A stretch of DNA of 64,000 bases from Contendibacter sp031732755 (GTDB lineage Bacteria; Pseudomonadota; Gammaproteobacteria; Competibacterales; Competibacteraceae). The position numbers and the translations under genes are program-made. Every line of letters begins with the position of its first letter. The first letter of the stretch is position 1. The DNA is taken from contig JAVMKI010000057.1 in NCBI GenBank assembly GCA_031732755.1, forward strand, positions 1 through 64,000, given 5' to 3'. Under the pieces are notes generated by a model that was given only the letters and a program-made list of their open reading frames with translations, was not told the DNA's origin and searched no databases. This document shows, piece by piece, positions 8,315-17,024 of the stretch.

Positions 8315-9042
8315 TGAGCGAAGAATGGGAAGTGTTGGATCCTGAACCGATGGTGGTGGATTACCTGCGCGATCATCCAGATTTCTTCACTCATTACCCC
8401 GAACTGGCGGAGAACCTGCGCATCCCGCATCCCTGCCGGCCGGCGGTGTCGCTGCTGGAATATCAAAATCGCCTGCTGCGGGAGCATTGCCAGCGCCTGC
8501 GCGACAAGCTGATGGAACTGGTCGCCATTGCCCGCGACAATGACCGGTTGGCGGAACGGGTGCAGCGGCTGGCGCTGGGTTTGCTGGATGCGCGGGGCGG
8601 GTTGGACGAACTGTTGCACGGTGTCAAGGCGATTCTGCGCGATGAATTCAAGGCCGATGGCGTCGCTTTGTGTCTGGCCATGCCGCCCACCGCCGGACTG
8701 AGCGCGGTGGAGGAGTTTCTGCGGCCGGATGTGGTCTGGCTGTTCGATGCCGTATTCCGCGCTGGCCGACCCCAGTGTGGCCGGTTGAGTCCGGAACAGG
8801 CCGCCGCTCTGTTCGGCGACGGCGCGCATCTGGCCGCCTCGGCGGCGCTGATTCCGCTGGGCGGCGGCGGCTGGCGCGGCTTGCTGGCGGTGGGCAGCGG
8901 TGACGCCAGGCGCTTTCATCCGGGCATGGGCACGCTGTTTCTGGAGCGGATCGGCGAATTGATCACCCAGACGTTGCAAGCGCGGCTACTGGCGGGCGGG
9001 TGGCGGAGGCTGTCCGATCCACCCTCGGCGCGCGGGCATTGA
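8314..9042 (+). CDS. DUF484 family protein
   Basis: The 242-residue protein has an N-terminal DUF484 segment (VVDYLRDHPDFFTHYPEL), a short coiled coil with the SLLEYQNRLLREH motif and a GAF-like C-terminal domain. Its function is unknown, though it is usually encoded between dapF and the recombinase gene xerC. ATG 8314 overlaps the dapF stop as TGATG, so translation is probably coupled. A GTG at 8302 is possible. No xerC follows; the next gene, engB, lies on the other strand and converges. Confidence 0.85.
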   Translation: MSEEWEVLDPEPMVVDYLRDHPDFFTHYPELAENLRIPHPCRPAVSLLEYQNRLLREHCQRLRDKLMELVAIARDNDRLAERVQRLALGLLDARGGLDELLHGVKAILRDEFKADGVALCLAMPPTAGLSAVEEFLRPDVVWLFDAVFRAGRPQCGRLSPEQAAALFGDGAHLAASAALIPLGGGGWRGLLAVGSGDARRFHPGMGTLFLERIGELITQTLQARLLAGGWRRLSDPPSARGH

Positions 9043-9049
9043 CGTTGCG

Positions 9050-9691
9050 TCAGTACCCCAACCATTGGTCCAGTTGGGCGTGGGCCTCATCCATCCCCAA
9101 CTGGGTCATGGCCGAAAACAATTGCGCGCTGGCGCTCGGATAGTCGGTTTTCAGCATTTTTTGCACCTGTTGCAACACCGTCCGCGCCGCGCCGCGACTG
9201 AGCTTGTCGGCCTTGGTCAGCAGGATGTGGGTGGGAAGCTGACGATAGGCGCAACTGTCCAGCAACTGGCGGTCCAGGGGAGTCAGTGGATGGCGAATAT
9301 CCATCAGCAGCATCAGACCACACAGAGCGCGCCGCTCGCGCAGATAGCGTTCCAGCAATAGCCGCCAGTGCTGGCGAATGGCGTCCGGTACCTGAGCGTA
9401 GCCGTAGCCGGGCAGGTCCACTAGATAACGCTCTGGTTCCATCTGGAAAAAATTGAGCAACTGGGTCCGGCCCGGCGTTTTGCTGACCCGGGCGAGTTGC
9501 CGCTGGCTGGTCAGAACATTGAGAGCGCTGGACTTGCCGGCGTTGGAGCGGCCAGCGAAGGCTACCTCCCGGCCCGTGTCGGGCGGTAGTTGCGCTAGCG
9601 AATGGACACTGTTGAGAAAACAGGCATTCCGGTAGCGGATGGCGGCGGCGCTGGCTGCCGGGATAGGAGTAAGTTTGTTGGGGTTTTTCAT
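9050..9691 (-). CDS. engB: Ribosome biogenesis GTP-binding protein EngB/YsxC
   Basis: The 213-residue P-loop GTPase of the TrmE-Era-EngA group has all nucleotide motifs: G1 GRSNAGKS, G2 threonine in KTPGRTQ, G3 DLPGYG and G4 TKAD. EngB is needed for assembly of the large ribosomal subunit. ATG 9691 is preferred to an upstream TTG at 9700. It is transcribed away from the cytochrome c4 gene across a 180-bp gap that must hold both promoters. This divergent arrangement is familiar from pseudomonads. Confidence 0.95.
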   Translation of the reverse strand: MKNPNKLTPIPAASAAAIRYRNACFLNSVHSLAQLPPDTGREVAFAGRSNAGKSSALNVLTSQRQLARVSKTPGRTQLLNFFQMEPERYLVDLPGYGYAQVPDAIRQHWRLLLERYLRERRALCGLMLLMDIRHPLTPLDRQLLDSCAYRQLPTHILLTKADKLSRGAARTVLQQVQKMLKTDYPSASAQLFSAMTQLGMDEAHAQLDQWLGY

Positions 9692-9871
9692 TGAACTCAA
9701 AGGCCAAAACTGATATATAAAACCGTCGCTTTCGCACGGCGGAGTTCACTACAACCCGCAGGGGTTCCGCCGCGATCAAGCGAGGCTCGGTCGCCGATCC
9801 GCGCCGTTTTTTTCGCGTCGGCGGCAGGTCGCTTGAACCGAATATCGTCATCGTACAGGAGCCTTCTAAAA

Positions 9872-10480
9872 ATGAAAAAACTCGTTGTGATCGCCGCGAC
9901 GTGCGCATTGCTCGGTTCCGCGACCGCCGCACTGGCCGCTGGCGACCCCACCGCCGGTAAAACCAAATCCGCTACCTGCGCCGCCTGTCACGGCGCGGAT
10001 GGCAACAGCGCCGTAACGCAATACCCCAAGTTGGCGGGGCAGAGCGCCGATTATCTGGTCAAGCAGTTGCAGGAATTCAAGAGTGGCGCCCGGGTCAACG
10101 CGATCATGGTCGGCATGGTGGCGCCGCTGAGTCCGCAGGACATGGAAGACCTGGCCGCCTATTTCTCGTCGCAACAGATCACCCGCGGCGCGGCTGATCC
10201 AGCCCTGGCTCCGGCGGGCGAGGCTCTCTTCCGCGGCGGTAATCTGACCAGTGGCGTCGCGGCCTGCGCCGCCTGCCACGGCGCCACCGGGGCTGGTAAT
10301 CCGGCCGCCAAGTTCCCGGCGCTGGCTGGCCAGCACGCCGAGTATGTCGAGACTCAGTTGAAGGCTTTCCGCGCCATGGAACGCGCCAACGACGCCGGCC
10401 AGATGATGCGCGGTGTTACCGCCAAGCTGACCGACCCGGAAATCAAGGCGGTGGCGTCCTACGTGCAGGGCTTGCAATAA
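9872..10480 (+). CDS. Cytochrome c4, dihaem
   Basis: The 202-residue precursor has a signal peptide (residues 1-22, cleavage after ALA) and two class I haem c domains, each with a CAACH motif (36-40 and 132-136) and a distal methionine (VGMVAPLS and QMMRGV segments). Cytochrome c4 is a periplasmic electron carrier, commonly donating to terminal oxidases. ATG 9872 is chosen because the signal peptide begins there and AGGAG lies about 13 bases upstream. A strong terminator follows at 10527, so it is transcribed alone. Confidence 0.93.
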   Translation: MKKLVVIAATCALLGSATAALAAGDPTAGKTKSATCAACHGADGNSAVTQYPKLAGQSADYLVKQLQEFKSGARVNAIMVGMVAPLSPQDMEDLAAYFSSQQITRGAADPALAPAGEALFRGGNLTSGVAACAACHGATGAGNPAAKFPALAGQHAEYVETQLKAFRAMERANDAGQMMRGVTAKLTDPEIKAVASYVQGLQ

Positions 10481-10526
10481 GAACCCGGCCAAACCGGGCT
10501 GGATACCGCTGATGTGTGATTGATGA

Positions 10527-10554
10527 GGGTGGCCAGAACTGGCCACCCTTTTTT
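10527..10554 (+). terminator. Rho-independent terminator of cytochrome c4 gene
   Basis: A perfect 10-bp stem, GGGTGGCCAG / CTGGCCACCC, with an AA loop is followed by TTTTTT. It lies 46 bases after the cytochrome c4 stop codon and separates that gene from the ccs operon. Confidence 0.92.
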
Positions 10555-10654
10555 GCGCCCCGCGTCAACCGGAGAGGTGAACGGATCCGGCCCAGCCGGG
10601 TCATAAGAACCGTTTGCTCTCTTCCCACCTTTCCATCACCTTCGATCCCCCGCC

Positions 10655-12742
10655 GTGAGCGACCCGATCATCGCGCCCCGGCCCACCCAGCGGCGTACCC
10701 TGGGTTGGGTGTTGCTGGAATTTCTCGGTTCCATGAACCTCGCCATCACCTTGCTGGTGGTGGTGGCCGTCGCCTCGATCATCGGCACGGTGTTGCAGCA
10801 GAACCAGCCCTATTCGGACTACGTCCTCAAATTTGGGCCGTTCTGGTTCGAAGCTTTCGACCGCCTGGGGCTATACGACGTGTATGGCGCCGGCTGGTTT
10901 GTGGCCATCCTGGGATTCCTCATTCTCTCCACCGGCGTTTGCCTGTACCGTCAAGTTCCCAGCATGATGCGGGAGATGATGCGGTTCCGCACGCAGGTTC
11001 GACTGGAATCGCTGCGCGGTTTTCACCAGCGCGCCGAATGGCGCTTACCGGGTTGGGTGTCCGCCGACGTACTCGCGGAAATCACCAGCGCGTTTCGAGC
11101 GGGCGGCTACCGCTGGCGGATTCAGAACCATGGCGACCATCAGGTCGCGGCGGCGATGAAGGGTCGCTACCAACGGCTGGGCTATCTGTTGACCCACGCG
11201 GCGGTGGTGGTGATCGGAATCGGCGGCCTCCTGGACGGTAATCTGTGGCTGAAGCTGAAGGAATGGCGCGGTGCGATCACGGTCGAAACCCGCGAATTGG
11301 CCGCCCGCGACGTGCCGGCGGCCAGCCGGCTGGCGCCCGGCGCGATTCCGGCGTTTCGTGGCAACATCATGCTGCCCGAGGGCCGCGCGGCCAATTTCGT
11401 ATTCTTGCGGTTGCGCGACGGTTATGTGGTGCAGGAACTGCCGTTCGCCATCGAACTCAAGGATTTTCAGGTCGAGTACCACGCCACCGGCCAACCCAAG
11501 TCCTTCGTCAGTCAGGTGCGTATCCACGATGAAGAGCACTTGGGCGACCAGCCGCTGGATGCCACCATCCGGGTCAATCATCCGCTGACCTATCGCGGTT
11601 ACTCGATCTACCAGTCCGATTTCGGCGACGGCGGCTCCAAACTGGAACTGCGGGTCTGGCCGCTGGCCGTTAGCCGACTGGAACCGGTCGACGTGAATGG
11701 TGAAGTCGGCGGCGTGCTCAAGGTCGCTGGTCTCACCGGTCCCCTCGATTTGGAACTGACCGAATTTCGGGTGTTCAATCTGCAGCCGGAACCCGACGCT
11801 CAGCCCGGCGACCGCAAATTCCGCAATTTCGGCCCCAGCGTCGGATTCAAGCTGCGCGATGCCACTGGCGAGGCGCGCGAGTACGTCAATTACATGGCGC
11901 CGATCCAATTGGAGGACCGTTGGTTTTTCGTCAGCGGCGTCCGGGCTGGGCCGGGCGAGAACTTTACCTATCTGCATATCCCGGCGGATGCGAAGAATGG
12001 TCTCGACCGCTTCCTGCGCTTCAACGCCAAACTGCGCGACGAGGCGGGGTTGCGCGCGCTGCTGGCGCACGCGCCGACCCTGGATGGAAATCCCGATATC
12101 CAGCACGATTTGAGCCTGGTGCGTCTGAATTTGGTGGGGCTGTTTGTCCAGGGCGGGTTCGCGGCGGTGATGGAGCGGGCTAAAGCGGTGGTGCCCGCCG
12201 ACCGGCTTCAGGAAGCGACCAGGCTCTATCTGGAGATTCTGCGCGATACCCTGGCCGAGGTTTTCCTGGAAGTGCTGCGCGCGGAGGGGGTGAACCTGGA
12301 GCAGGGCGTGGGCGCGCGCGAGGAAGCATTTTTCAATGACGCCTTGTCGGCTTTGGCTGTATTGCCGGGTTACGGCTCGCCGTTTTATCTGCAACTCACC
12401 GGATTCCAGCAGGTGGAGGCGTCTGGCTTGCAGGTAACTCATGGCGGCGCGACCAGCATGGTCTATACCGGTTTCATGCTGCTCAGCGTTGGCGTTTTTA
12501 TCCTGTTTTATACTTCGCATCGTCGATTGTGGGCCTGGATCGCGGATGAGGAGAACGGTTCGCGGTTGATCCTCGCTGGCACGGGCAATCGCCGCCAGGC
12601 GGAATTCGCCCGCGAGTTTGCCGCGCTGGAGGCCGCGCTGACGCGGCGGTTGGGTGCGCCGGAATCCCGACGTGAGGAGACGGTGATGGAATGTACGACC
12701 CTCACTTCCAACCCCTCTTCCGCTGATGGGAAAGGGGAGTAA
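10655..12742 (+). CDS. Cytochrome c biogenesis protein ResB/CcsB (System II)
   Basis: The 695-residue ResB family protein has an N-terminal helix pair (about residues 25-50 and 75-95), a third helix near 180, a large periplasmic domain and a final helix near 615. With CcsA it moves haem to the outside and attaches it to CxxCH apocytochromes. Visible family features include the FLGSMNLAITLLVVV opening helix and HPLTYRGYSIYQSDFGDGG in the periplasmic part. It starts at GTG 10655. The CcsA gene follows within about 50 bases and dsbA after that, so this looks like a cytochrome maturation operon. Most gammaproteobacteria use System I (Ccm) instead. Confidence 0.9.
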   Translation: MSDPIIAPRPTQRRTLGWVLLEFLGSMNLAITLLVVVAVASIIGTVLQQNQPYSDYVLKFGPFWFEAFDRLGLYDVYGAGWFVAILGFLILSTGVCLYRQVPSMMREMMRFRTQVRLESLRGFHQRAEWRLPGWVSADVLAEITSAFRAGGYRWRIQNHGDHQVAAAMKGRYQRLGYLLTHAAVVVIGIGGLLDGNLWLKLKEWRGAITVETRELAARDVPAASRLAPGAIPAFRGNIMLPEGRAANFVFLRLRDGYVVQELPFAIELKDFQVEYHATGQPKSFVSQVRIHDEEHLGDQPLDATIRVNHPLTYRGYSIYQSDFGDGGSKLELRVWPLAVSRLEPVDVNGEVGGVLKVAGLTGPLDLELTEFRVFNLQPEPDAQPGDRKFRNFGPSVGFKLRDATGEAREYVNYMAPIQLEDRWFFVSGVRAGPGENFTYLHIPADAKNGLDRFLRFNAKLRDEAGLRALLAHAPTLDGNPDIQHDLSLVRLNLVGLFVQGGFAAVMERAKAVVPADRLQEATRLYLEILRDTLAEVFLEVLRAEGVNLEQGVGAREEAFFNDALSALAVLPGYGSPFYLQLTGFQQVEASGLQVTHGGATSMVYTGFMLLSVGVFILFYTSHRRLWAWIADEENGSRLILAGTGNRRQAEFAREFAALEAALTRRLGAPESRREETVMECTTLTSNPSSADGKGE

Positions 12743-12795
12743 GCGGTTGCTTTTCTTCGGTAACCATGCACGCAGATGAGAGAGGCGGATCGGCA

Positions 12796-13974
12796 ATGAC
12801 GGTAATGCGCGAAGCGATGTTCGACCAGTGGGAACAACCGTCTTGGTGGCGTCGGCTGACGGTGTGGGATGGGCTATGGACGCTGCTGGCGGTGGCGGGA
12901 TCGGGCTGCGCCTGGTGGTTTTACCAATTTCAAATGGACAGCTACGAAGTCGCCATCCTGTTCGGCAGCGCCTTGGCGCTGGTCGCCTGGGGATGGTACT
13001 GGAAGCCGGCGCGACTGTTCGTCCTGGCGGTGGCGCTGCTGGCGCTGCTGGCGCTGTGGCGATATGGCGCGGACTACGAACTGCGCAAGAGCGCATTCCT
13101 GCTCAAATATTTTCTGGAGAGCCAGGCGGCGTTCATGTGGATGAGCGCGCTGTATGTGCTGGCGACCCTCGTCTATTTCGCTGCTCTGTTCGGTCGCTCT
13201 ACATTCGTCGGCAAGACCGCCACCGTCCTGACCTGGAGCGCCACCGTGCTGGGAATGACCGGCCTGCTGGTGCGTTGGCGCGAGTCCTATCTGTTGGGTG
13301 CCGACATCGGCCACATTCCAGTCAGCAATCTCTATGAAGTGTTCATCCTATTCGCGTTGATCACCGCGCTGTTGTATTTGTTTTACGAAGACCGGCATCG
13401 CACCCGCGCCCTGGGTGGCTTTGCCTTACTGGCGATCAGCGGGGCGGTCGCTTTTCTGCTGTGGTACACCTTCGATCGTGAGGCGCATCACATCCAGCCG
13501 CTGATTCCAGCCCTGCAAAGTTATTGGATGAAGATCCACGTGCCGGCCAATTTTATCGGCTATGGCGCCTTCGCCCTGGCGGCGATGGTGGGTGTGGCGT
13601 ATCTGTTGCGCCAGCGCGCCGAAACCCACCGTCCCGATGGCCTGCTGGCTACGATGCTGCCGCCATCGGAACTGCTGGACGACATGATGTACAAAACCAT
13701 CGCCCTGGGCTTCGCCGCCTTTACCATTGCGACCATTCTTGGCGCGCTGTGGGCGGCGGAAGCGTGGGGTGGCTACTGGTCCTGGGATCCCAAGGAAACC
13801 TGGGCGCTGATCGTCTGGCTGAACTACGCGGCCTGGCTGCACCTGCGGCTGACCAAAGGTTGGCGTGGCGCGCCGATGGCGTGGTGGGCCATCGTCGGCC
13901 TGCTCGTCACCCTGTTCGCCTTCCTGGGCGTGAACATGTTTTTATCCGGGTTACACTCTTACGGTACGCTCTAG
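12796..13974 (+). CDS. ccsA: Cytochrome c biogenesis protein CcsA (System II haem-handling protein)
   Basis: The protein has about 392 residues and eight or so membrane helices. The tryptophan-rich haem-binding WWD motif is WGGYWSWDPKETW in the C-terminal half, with conserved histidines such as HVPANFIGYG. It forms the haem export and attachment complex with the ResB protein upstream. The ATG at 12796 follows AGAGAGG by about ten bases. ATG 12766 would add ten residues and cannot be excluded. The naming of these subunits (CcsA, ResC, sometimes CcsB) varies between databases. Confidence 0.9.
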   Translation: MTVMREAMFDQWEQPSWWRRLTVWDGLWTLLAVAGSGCAWWFYQFQMDSYEVAILFGSALALVAWGWYWKPARLFVLAVALLALLALWRYGADYELRKSAFLLKYFLESQAAFMWMSALYVLATLVYFAALFGRSTFVGKTATVLTWSATVLGMTGLLVRWRESYLLGADIGHIPVSNLYEVFILFALITALLYLFYEDRHRTRALGGFALLAISGAVAFLLWYTFDREAHHIQPLIPALQSYWMKIHVPANFIGYGAFALAAMVGVAYLLRQRAETHRPDGLLATMLPPSELLDDMMYKTIALGFAAFTIATILGALWAAEAWGGYWSWDPKETWALIVWLNYAAWLHLRLTKGWRGAPMAWWAIVGLLVTLFAFLGVNMFLSGLHSYGTL

Positions 13975-14027
13975 GCCGCGCCGCCGCACCCTGTTTTCAT
14001 CATCCGAACCTTGAGGATTTCGTTGCT

Positions 14028-14663
14028 ATGTCGCCTTCGCTCCGTTGCCTGCTGCTGGTGCTGGCCTGCCTGTTGCCGTTGGCCGCTGTTCGCGCCGCCG
14101 ATCCACCCGTGCCGCCCGCGTTCGAGGAGGGCAAGGATTACGTGCGCCTGCCGACACCGATGCCGCCCAGCGCGCCGGACAAAATCGAAGTGATCGAATT
14201 TTTTTCGTACACCTGTCCGCATTGTTATGACCTGGAGCCAACCGTGCAGGATTGGCTCAAGCGCAAACCGGAAAATGTAACGCTCACGCGGATCGCGGTC
14301 GCTTTCGGCGCGAGTTGGGAACCCACCGCGCGCGCCTATTACGCCGCCGAGGCGCTGGGAGTGTTGGATAAACTGCACCAGCCATTGTTTGACGCCATCC
14401 ACCGGGAAAGGCGTCGACTGGGCAGTGAAGACGAACTGGCGGCGTTTTTCGCCGCGCATGGCGTAGACCAGGACGCCTTTCGCAAGGCTTACCAATCCTT
14501 CCAGACCGAGACCCAGTTACGGCGCGGCAATCAACTGGCCCAGCGTTACGGCGTGCACGGCGTGCCGACGGTGATCGTGGATGGCCAGTACGAGGTACGC
14601 TCGTCCCGGATATTCGAGGTGGTGGATTTTCTGAGCGCCAAGCCCGCCGCGCCGCAAGGTTAA
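14028..14663 (+). CDS. dsbA: Thiol:disulfide interchange protein DsbA
   Basis: The 211-residue periplasmic oxidoreductase introduces disulfide bonds into exported proteins. It has a signal peptide (residues 1-24), the thioredoxin-fold active site Cys63-Pro-His-Cys66 within FFSYTCPHCYDLEP, and the cis-proline in HGVPTVIVDG. ATG 14028 follows TTGAGG. The location directly behind ResB/CcsA fits a role in the thiol chemistry of cytochrome c maturation as well as general oxidative folding. Confidence 0.93.
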   Translation: MSPSLRCLLLVLACLLPLAAVRAADPPVPPAFEEGKDYVRLPTPMPPSAPDKIEVIEFFSYTCPHCYDLEPTVQDWLKRKPENVTLTRIAVAFGASWEPTARAYYAAEALGVLDKLHQPLFDAIHRERRRLGSEDELAAFFAAHGVDQDAFRKAYQSFQTETQLRRGNQLAQRYGVHGVPTVIVDGQYEVRSSRIFEVVDFLSAKPAAPQG

Positions 14664-14677
14664 GGGGCTCAAGCGCG

Positions 14678-15484
14678 ATGACCGATTCCGCCGCGCCGCA
14701 CCGCCTGCGATTGCTCAGCTATAACATCCAAAGTGGGCTGACCACCCACAAGTACTCACAGTACGTGACGCGTAGTTGGAGGCATCTGGTGCCGGTGCCA
14801 TCGCGGATGAGCAATCTCGACGGTATCGCGCGCGTTCTGGCCGACTACGACCTGGTCGGTTTGCAGGAAGTGGACGCCGGCAGCCTGCGCAGCGGTTTCG
14901 TCAACCAGGTGAAATATCTGGCGGATCAGGCTAATTTCGCACATGTGTTCGACCAGTCCAACCGCAAGATCGGGATGATCTCCCAACACGGTAATGCGTT
15001 GCTGAGCCGGATTCAGCCGGACGCCATCGCCGAACACAAGCTGCCGGGGTTGCCGGGCCGCGGTGTCTTGGAGGTTCGGTTTGGGACTGGACCGGACGCG
15101 CTGCATGTGCTGATCCTGCATATGGCGTTGGGCCGGCGTGGCCGGTTGCGGCAGATTGGCTTTCTGGCGGAGCAGGTCAGCGATTACCGCCATGTCATCC
15201 TGATGGGTGATTTCAACTGCGATTCGGACAGTCCGGAAATGGCGGTGCTGGTGGAAACAGCGCGTTTACGCGAACCGGCTCCGGGTTTGCGCACTTTCCC
15301 CAGTTGGCAGCCGAGCCGCCAACTGGACCACATTCTGGTGTCATCCTCTATCGCGGTCGAACAGGTTGCGGTATTGGAGTACACATTTTCGGATCATTTG
15401 CCTATCGCCATGGTGGCGCGGTTGCCGGAGTCGGTGCGGCTGGCGCGGGAAGAAGCACGTCCCGTCGCGATCCCGATGCTGTAA
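14678..15484 (+). CDS. Endonuclease/exonuclease/phosphatase (EEP) family protein
   Basis: The 268-residue protein has the EEP catalytic motifs in order: LLSYNIQSG near the N-terminus, GLQEVDAG (metal-binding Glu), LMGDFNCDSDS (Asp/Asn) and TFSDHLPI (Asp-His pair). Family members hydrolyse phosphodiester or phosphomonoester bonds in nucleic acids, phosphoinositides or sphingolipids. The substrate cannot be told here. It has no signal peptide, so it is probably cytoplasmic. It lies 14 bases after dsbA, a pairing also known from pseudomonads, and converges on the hemerythrin gene. Confidence 0.85.
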   Translation: MTDSAAPHRLRLLSYNIQSGLTTHKYSQYVTRSWRHLVPVPSRMSNLDGIARVLADYDLVGLQEVDAGSLRSGFVNQVKYLADQANFAHVFDQSNRKIGMISQHGNALLSRIQPDAIAEHKLPGLPGRGVLEVRFGTGPDALHVLILHMALGRRGRLRQIGFLAEQVSDYRHVILMGDFNCDSDSPEMAVLVETARLREPAPGLRTFPSWQPSRQLDHILVSSSIAVEQVAVLEYTFSDHLPIAMVARLPESVRLAREEARPVAIPML

Positions 15485-15560
15485 TGCTGGGGAGAAGTTT
15501 TTTGGGGGTGCTGGCGAGCGAGCCGATCGAACGATAGCCTTTATGCGTGTTTTCCGCCGC

Positions 15561-16028
15561 TCATGAATCCCGATGCATGGCCCCCCACAGCTTTTTTACC
15601 CAGGATTGTTTGGCCAACTTCGGTTTGATCCCCTGTTCCAGAAAATACGGGGCGTACCGCTTGTCGTTTTCCATGATGTGCTTGGTCAACCAAACCTTGA
15701 GGAAATGAGCCAGTTCAAAACTCACTGCTTTGCCCGCATTCAGTCTGCCACTTAAATCAACCAGTTGTTGAATTAGTCTGTCATGCTGAATCTTGTGCTG
15801 CTCGTATTCTGGATAGTGCAGGATACGCATTAGACTCTCTTCGACCGCGAAATGGACCCGGGTATATTCCCCCAGTTTCTCGACGATGTTCTGGGTAGCT
15901 TCGGCTCCGTGGCGGTGCTGAATGGCGTCGTGAATCTGGTTTAGCAAATCCACGAGCACCTGATGCTGAGCGTCAATTTCCTCGATGCCGACGCTGAGCT
16001 CGTTGGACCACTCGACGAATTTATTCAT
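15561..16028 (-). CDS. Bacteriohemerythrin, copy 1
   Basis: The 155-residue four-helix protein carries the diiron ligand set of bacteriohemerythrins: His in EIDAQH, His in QIHDAI, His and Glu in VHFAVEES, two His in YEQHKIQHD, and His and Asp in LTKHIMENDKRY. These single-domain proteins reversibly bind O2, often feeding oxygen to methane or other oxygenases or scavenging it in microaerobic cells. It is a close paralogue of the gene at 16394; the two share the start MxKFVEWSNELSVGIEEIDAQH almost exactly. The shared upstream sequence shows that a whole block was duplicated. Confidence 0.92.
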   Translation of the reverse strand: MNKFVEWSNELSVGIEEIDAQHQVLVDLLNQIHDAIQHRHGAEATQNIVEKLGEYTRVHFAVEESLMRILHYPEYEQHKIQHDRLIQQLVDLSGRLNAGKAVSFELAHFLKVWLTKHIMENDKRYAPYFLEQGIKPKLAKQSWVKKLWGAMHRDS

Positions 16029-16134
16029 GATGGCGCTGCCCTCATTGCGACATAACGGTTGCTATAATGACAAAAACGGCCACTATTTGCACGGTAATTG
16101 TCATCACCTTCACCCTCCTACGGGGGAGAGTGGT

Positions 16135-16357
16135 TCATTAATTCGACAACCGTGTCTTCGCGAGGAGCTCGGCGTATTTCCGATCACCGACAGTTTGCCG
16201 GTTCATGGCACCCGGGCGGGTATTTTTCGCCCGAGTTTTTGTTAGCCATCCGGTCCGGCTACCACGAACCCTCAGTCCATATTCGCGGACCAGCCTTCGG
16301 ATAGTCGTCGTCGGAAGCCTTTTCAGCCATCTTTACTCGCTGGGTTGACCCAAGATG
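16135..16357 (-). pseudogene. Decayed partial copy of the phaC 3' end
   Basis: Bases 16135-16270 align with the end of phaC (about 17021-17166), sharing TTGCCGGTTC, TGGCACCCGGGC and ACCACGAACC. Bases 16295-16357 align with a second, internal part of phaC (about 17900-17962), sharing TAGTCGTCG, GCCTTTTC and GGGTTGACCCA. Some 730 bases between these parts are deleted in this copy, and there are frame changes and stops. With hemerythrin copy 1 it forms the left half of a tandem duplication of hemerythrin + phaC 3' end. Nothing else recognisable lies in 16029-16393. Confidence 0.75.
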
Positions 16358-16393
16358 TTGGGGATGCGGTGAGGCCCCACGAGCCGGTACCGA

Positions 16394-16903
16394 TTAGGAA
16401 ACCGCCTTGATGAACGCCGCGTCCTCCGTCGCTCGCGAACCCCAGTGTATGGCCCCCCATAGCTTTTTCACCCAAGATGGTTTAGCCAGTTCCGGCCGGA
16501 TGCCCTGCGCCAGAAAATGAGCGCTATACCGCTTGTCTCCCTCCATGATGTGCTCGGTCAGCCAGGCCTTGAGAAAGTGGGCCAATTCGAAACCGATGGC
16601 GCCCTTGCCTTTTTCCCACTTGGCATGCATGTCGGTCAACTGCGCGATAAGTTCGTCATGCTCTTCCTTGTGTCGTTCATAATCCGGATAGTGCAGGATG
16701 CGCATCAAACTTTCTTCGACCGCGAAATGAACGCGGGTGTACTCACCCAGCCGATCGATGATGTCCTTGGTGGTCTGCACCGTGCGTCCTTGCCGCATCG
16801 CGTCGTGGATCTCATTCAATAAGTCCACCAACACCTTGTGCTGGGCATCGATTTCCTCGATGCCGACGCTGAGTTCGTTGGACCACTCGACAAATTTACT
16901 CAT
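16394..16903 (-). CDS. Bacteriohemerythrin, copy 2
   Basis: The 169-residue paralogue of the 15561 gene keeps every diiron ligand (AQH, IHDAM, VHFAVEES, YERHKEEHDE, LTEHIMEGDKRY). It differs mostly in the middle (charge-rich WEKGKG) and at the C-terminus, where about 13 residues (RATEDAAFIKAVS) replace the short end of copy 1. It follows phaC on the same strand but is separated from it by a terminator, so it probably has its own promoter in 16904-16955. The upstream segments of both copies share GCGACATAACGGTTG and TGACAAAAACGGCCA. Confidence 0.92.
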   Translation of the reverse strand: MSKFVEWSNELSVGIEEIDAQHKVLVDLLNEIHDAMRQGRTVQTTKDIIDRLGEYTRVHFAVEESLMRILHYPDYERHKEEHDELIAQLTDMHAKWEKGKGAIGFELAHFLKAWLTEHIMEGDKRYSAHFLAQGIRPELAKPSWVKKLWGAIHWGSRATEDAAFIKAVS

Positions 16904-16954
16904 GATTACTTTGCTCTCGTTGCGACATAACGGTTGTCATCATGACAAATCATG

Positions 16955-16987
16955 ACAAAAACGGCCAGCATTTGCACGCTGGCCGTT
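16955..16987 (-). terminator. Rho-independent terminator of phaC
   Basis: On the minus strand, the stem ACGGCCAGC / GCTGGCCGT with an 8-nt loop runs into TTTTTGTC. It lies about 38 bases after the phaC stop. The equivalent place in the decayed left copy (about 16074-16095) has lost the pairing. Confidence 0.85.
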
Positions 16988-17024
16988 GATTGTCGCTGCC
17001 CTCCCGCCGGGGAGGGCGATGCCA

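Noticed and set aside
11045..13096. A 683-codon open frame antisense to the ResB gene
   Set aside because: It mirrors a clear ResB coding frame in high-GC DNA, has no family-like motif, and runs across the end of one gene into another.
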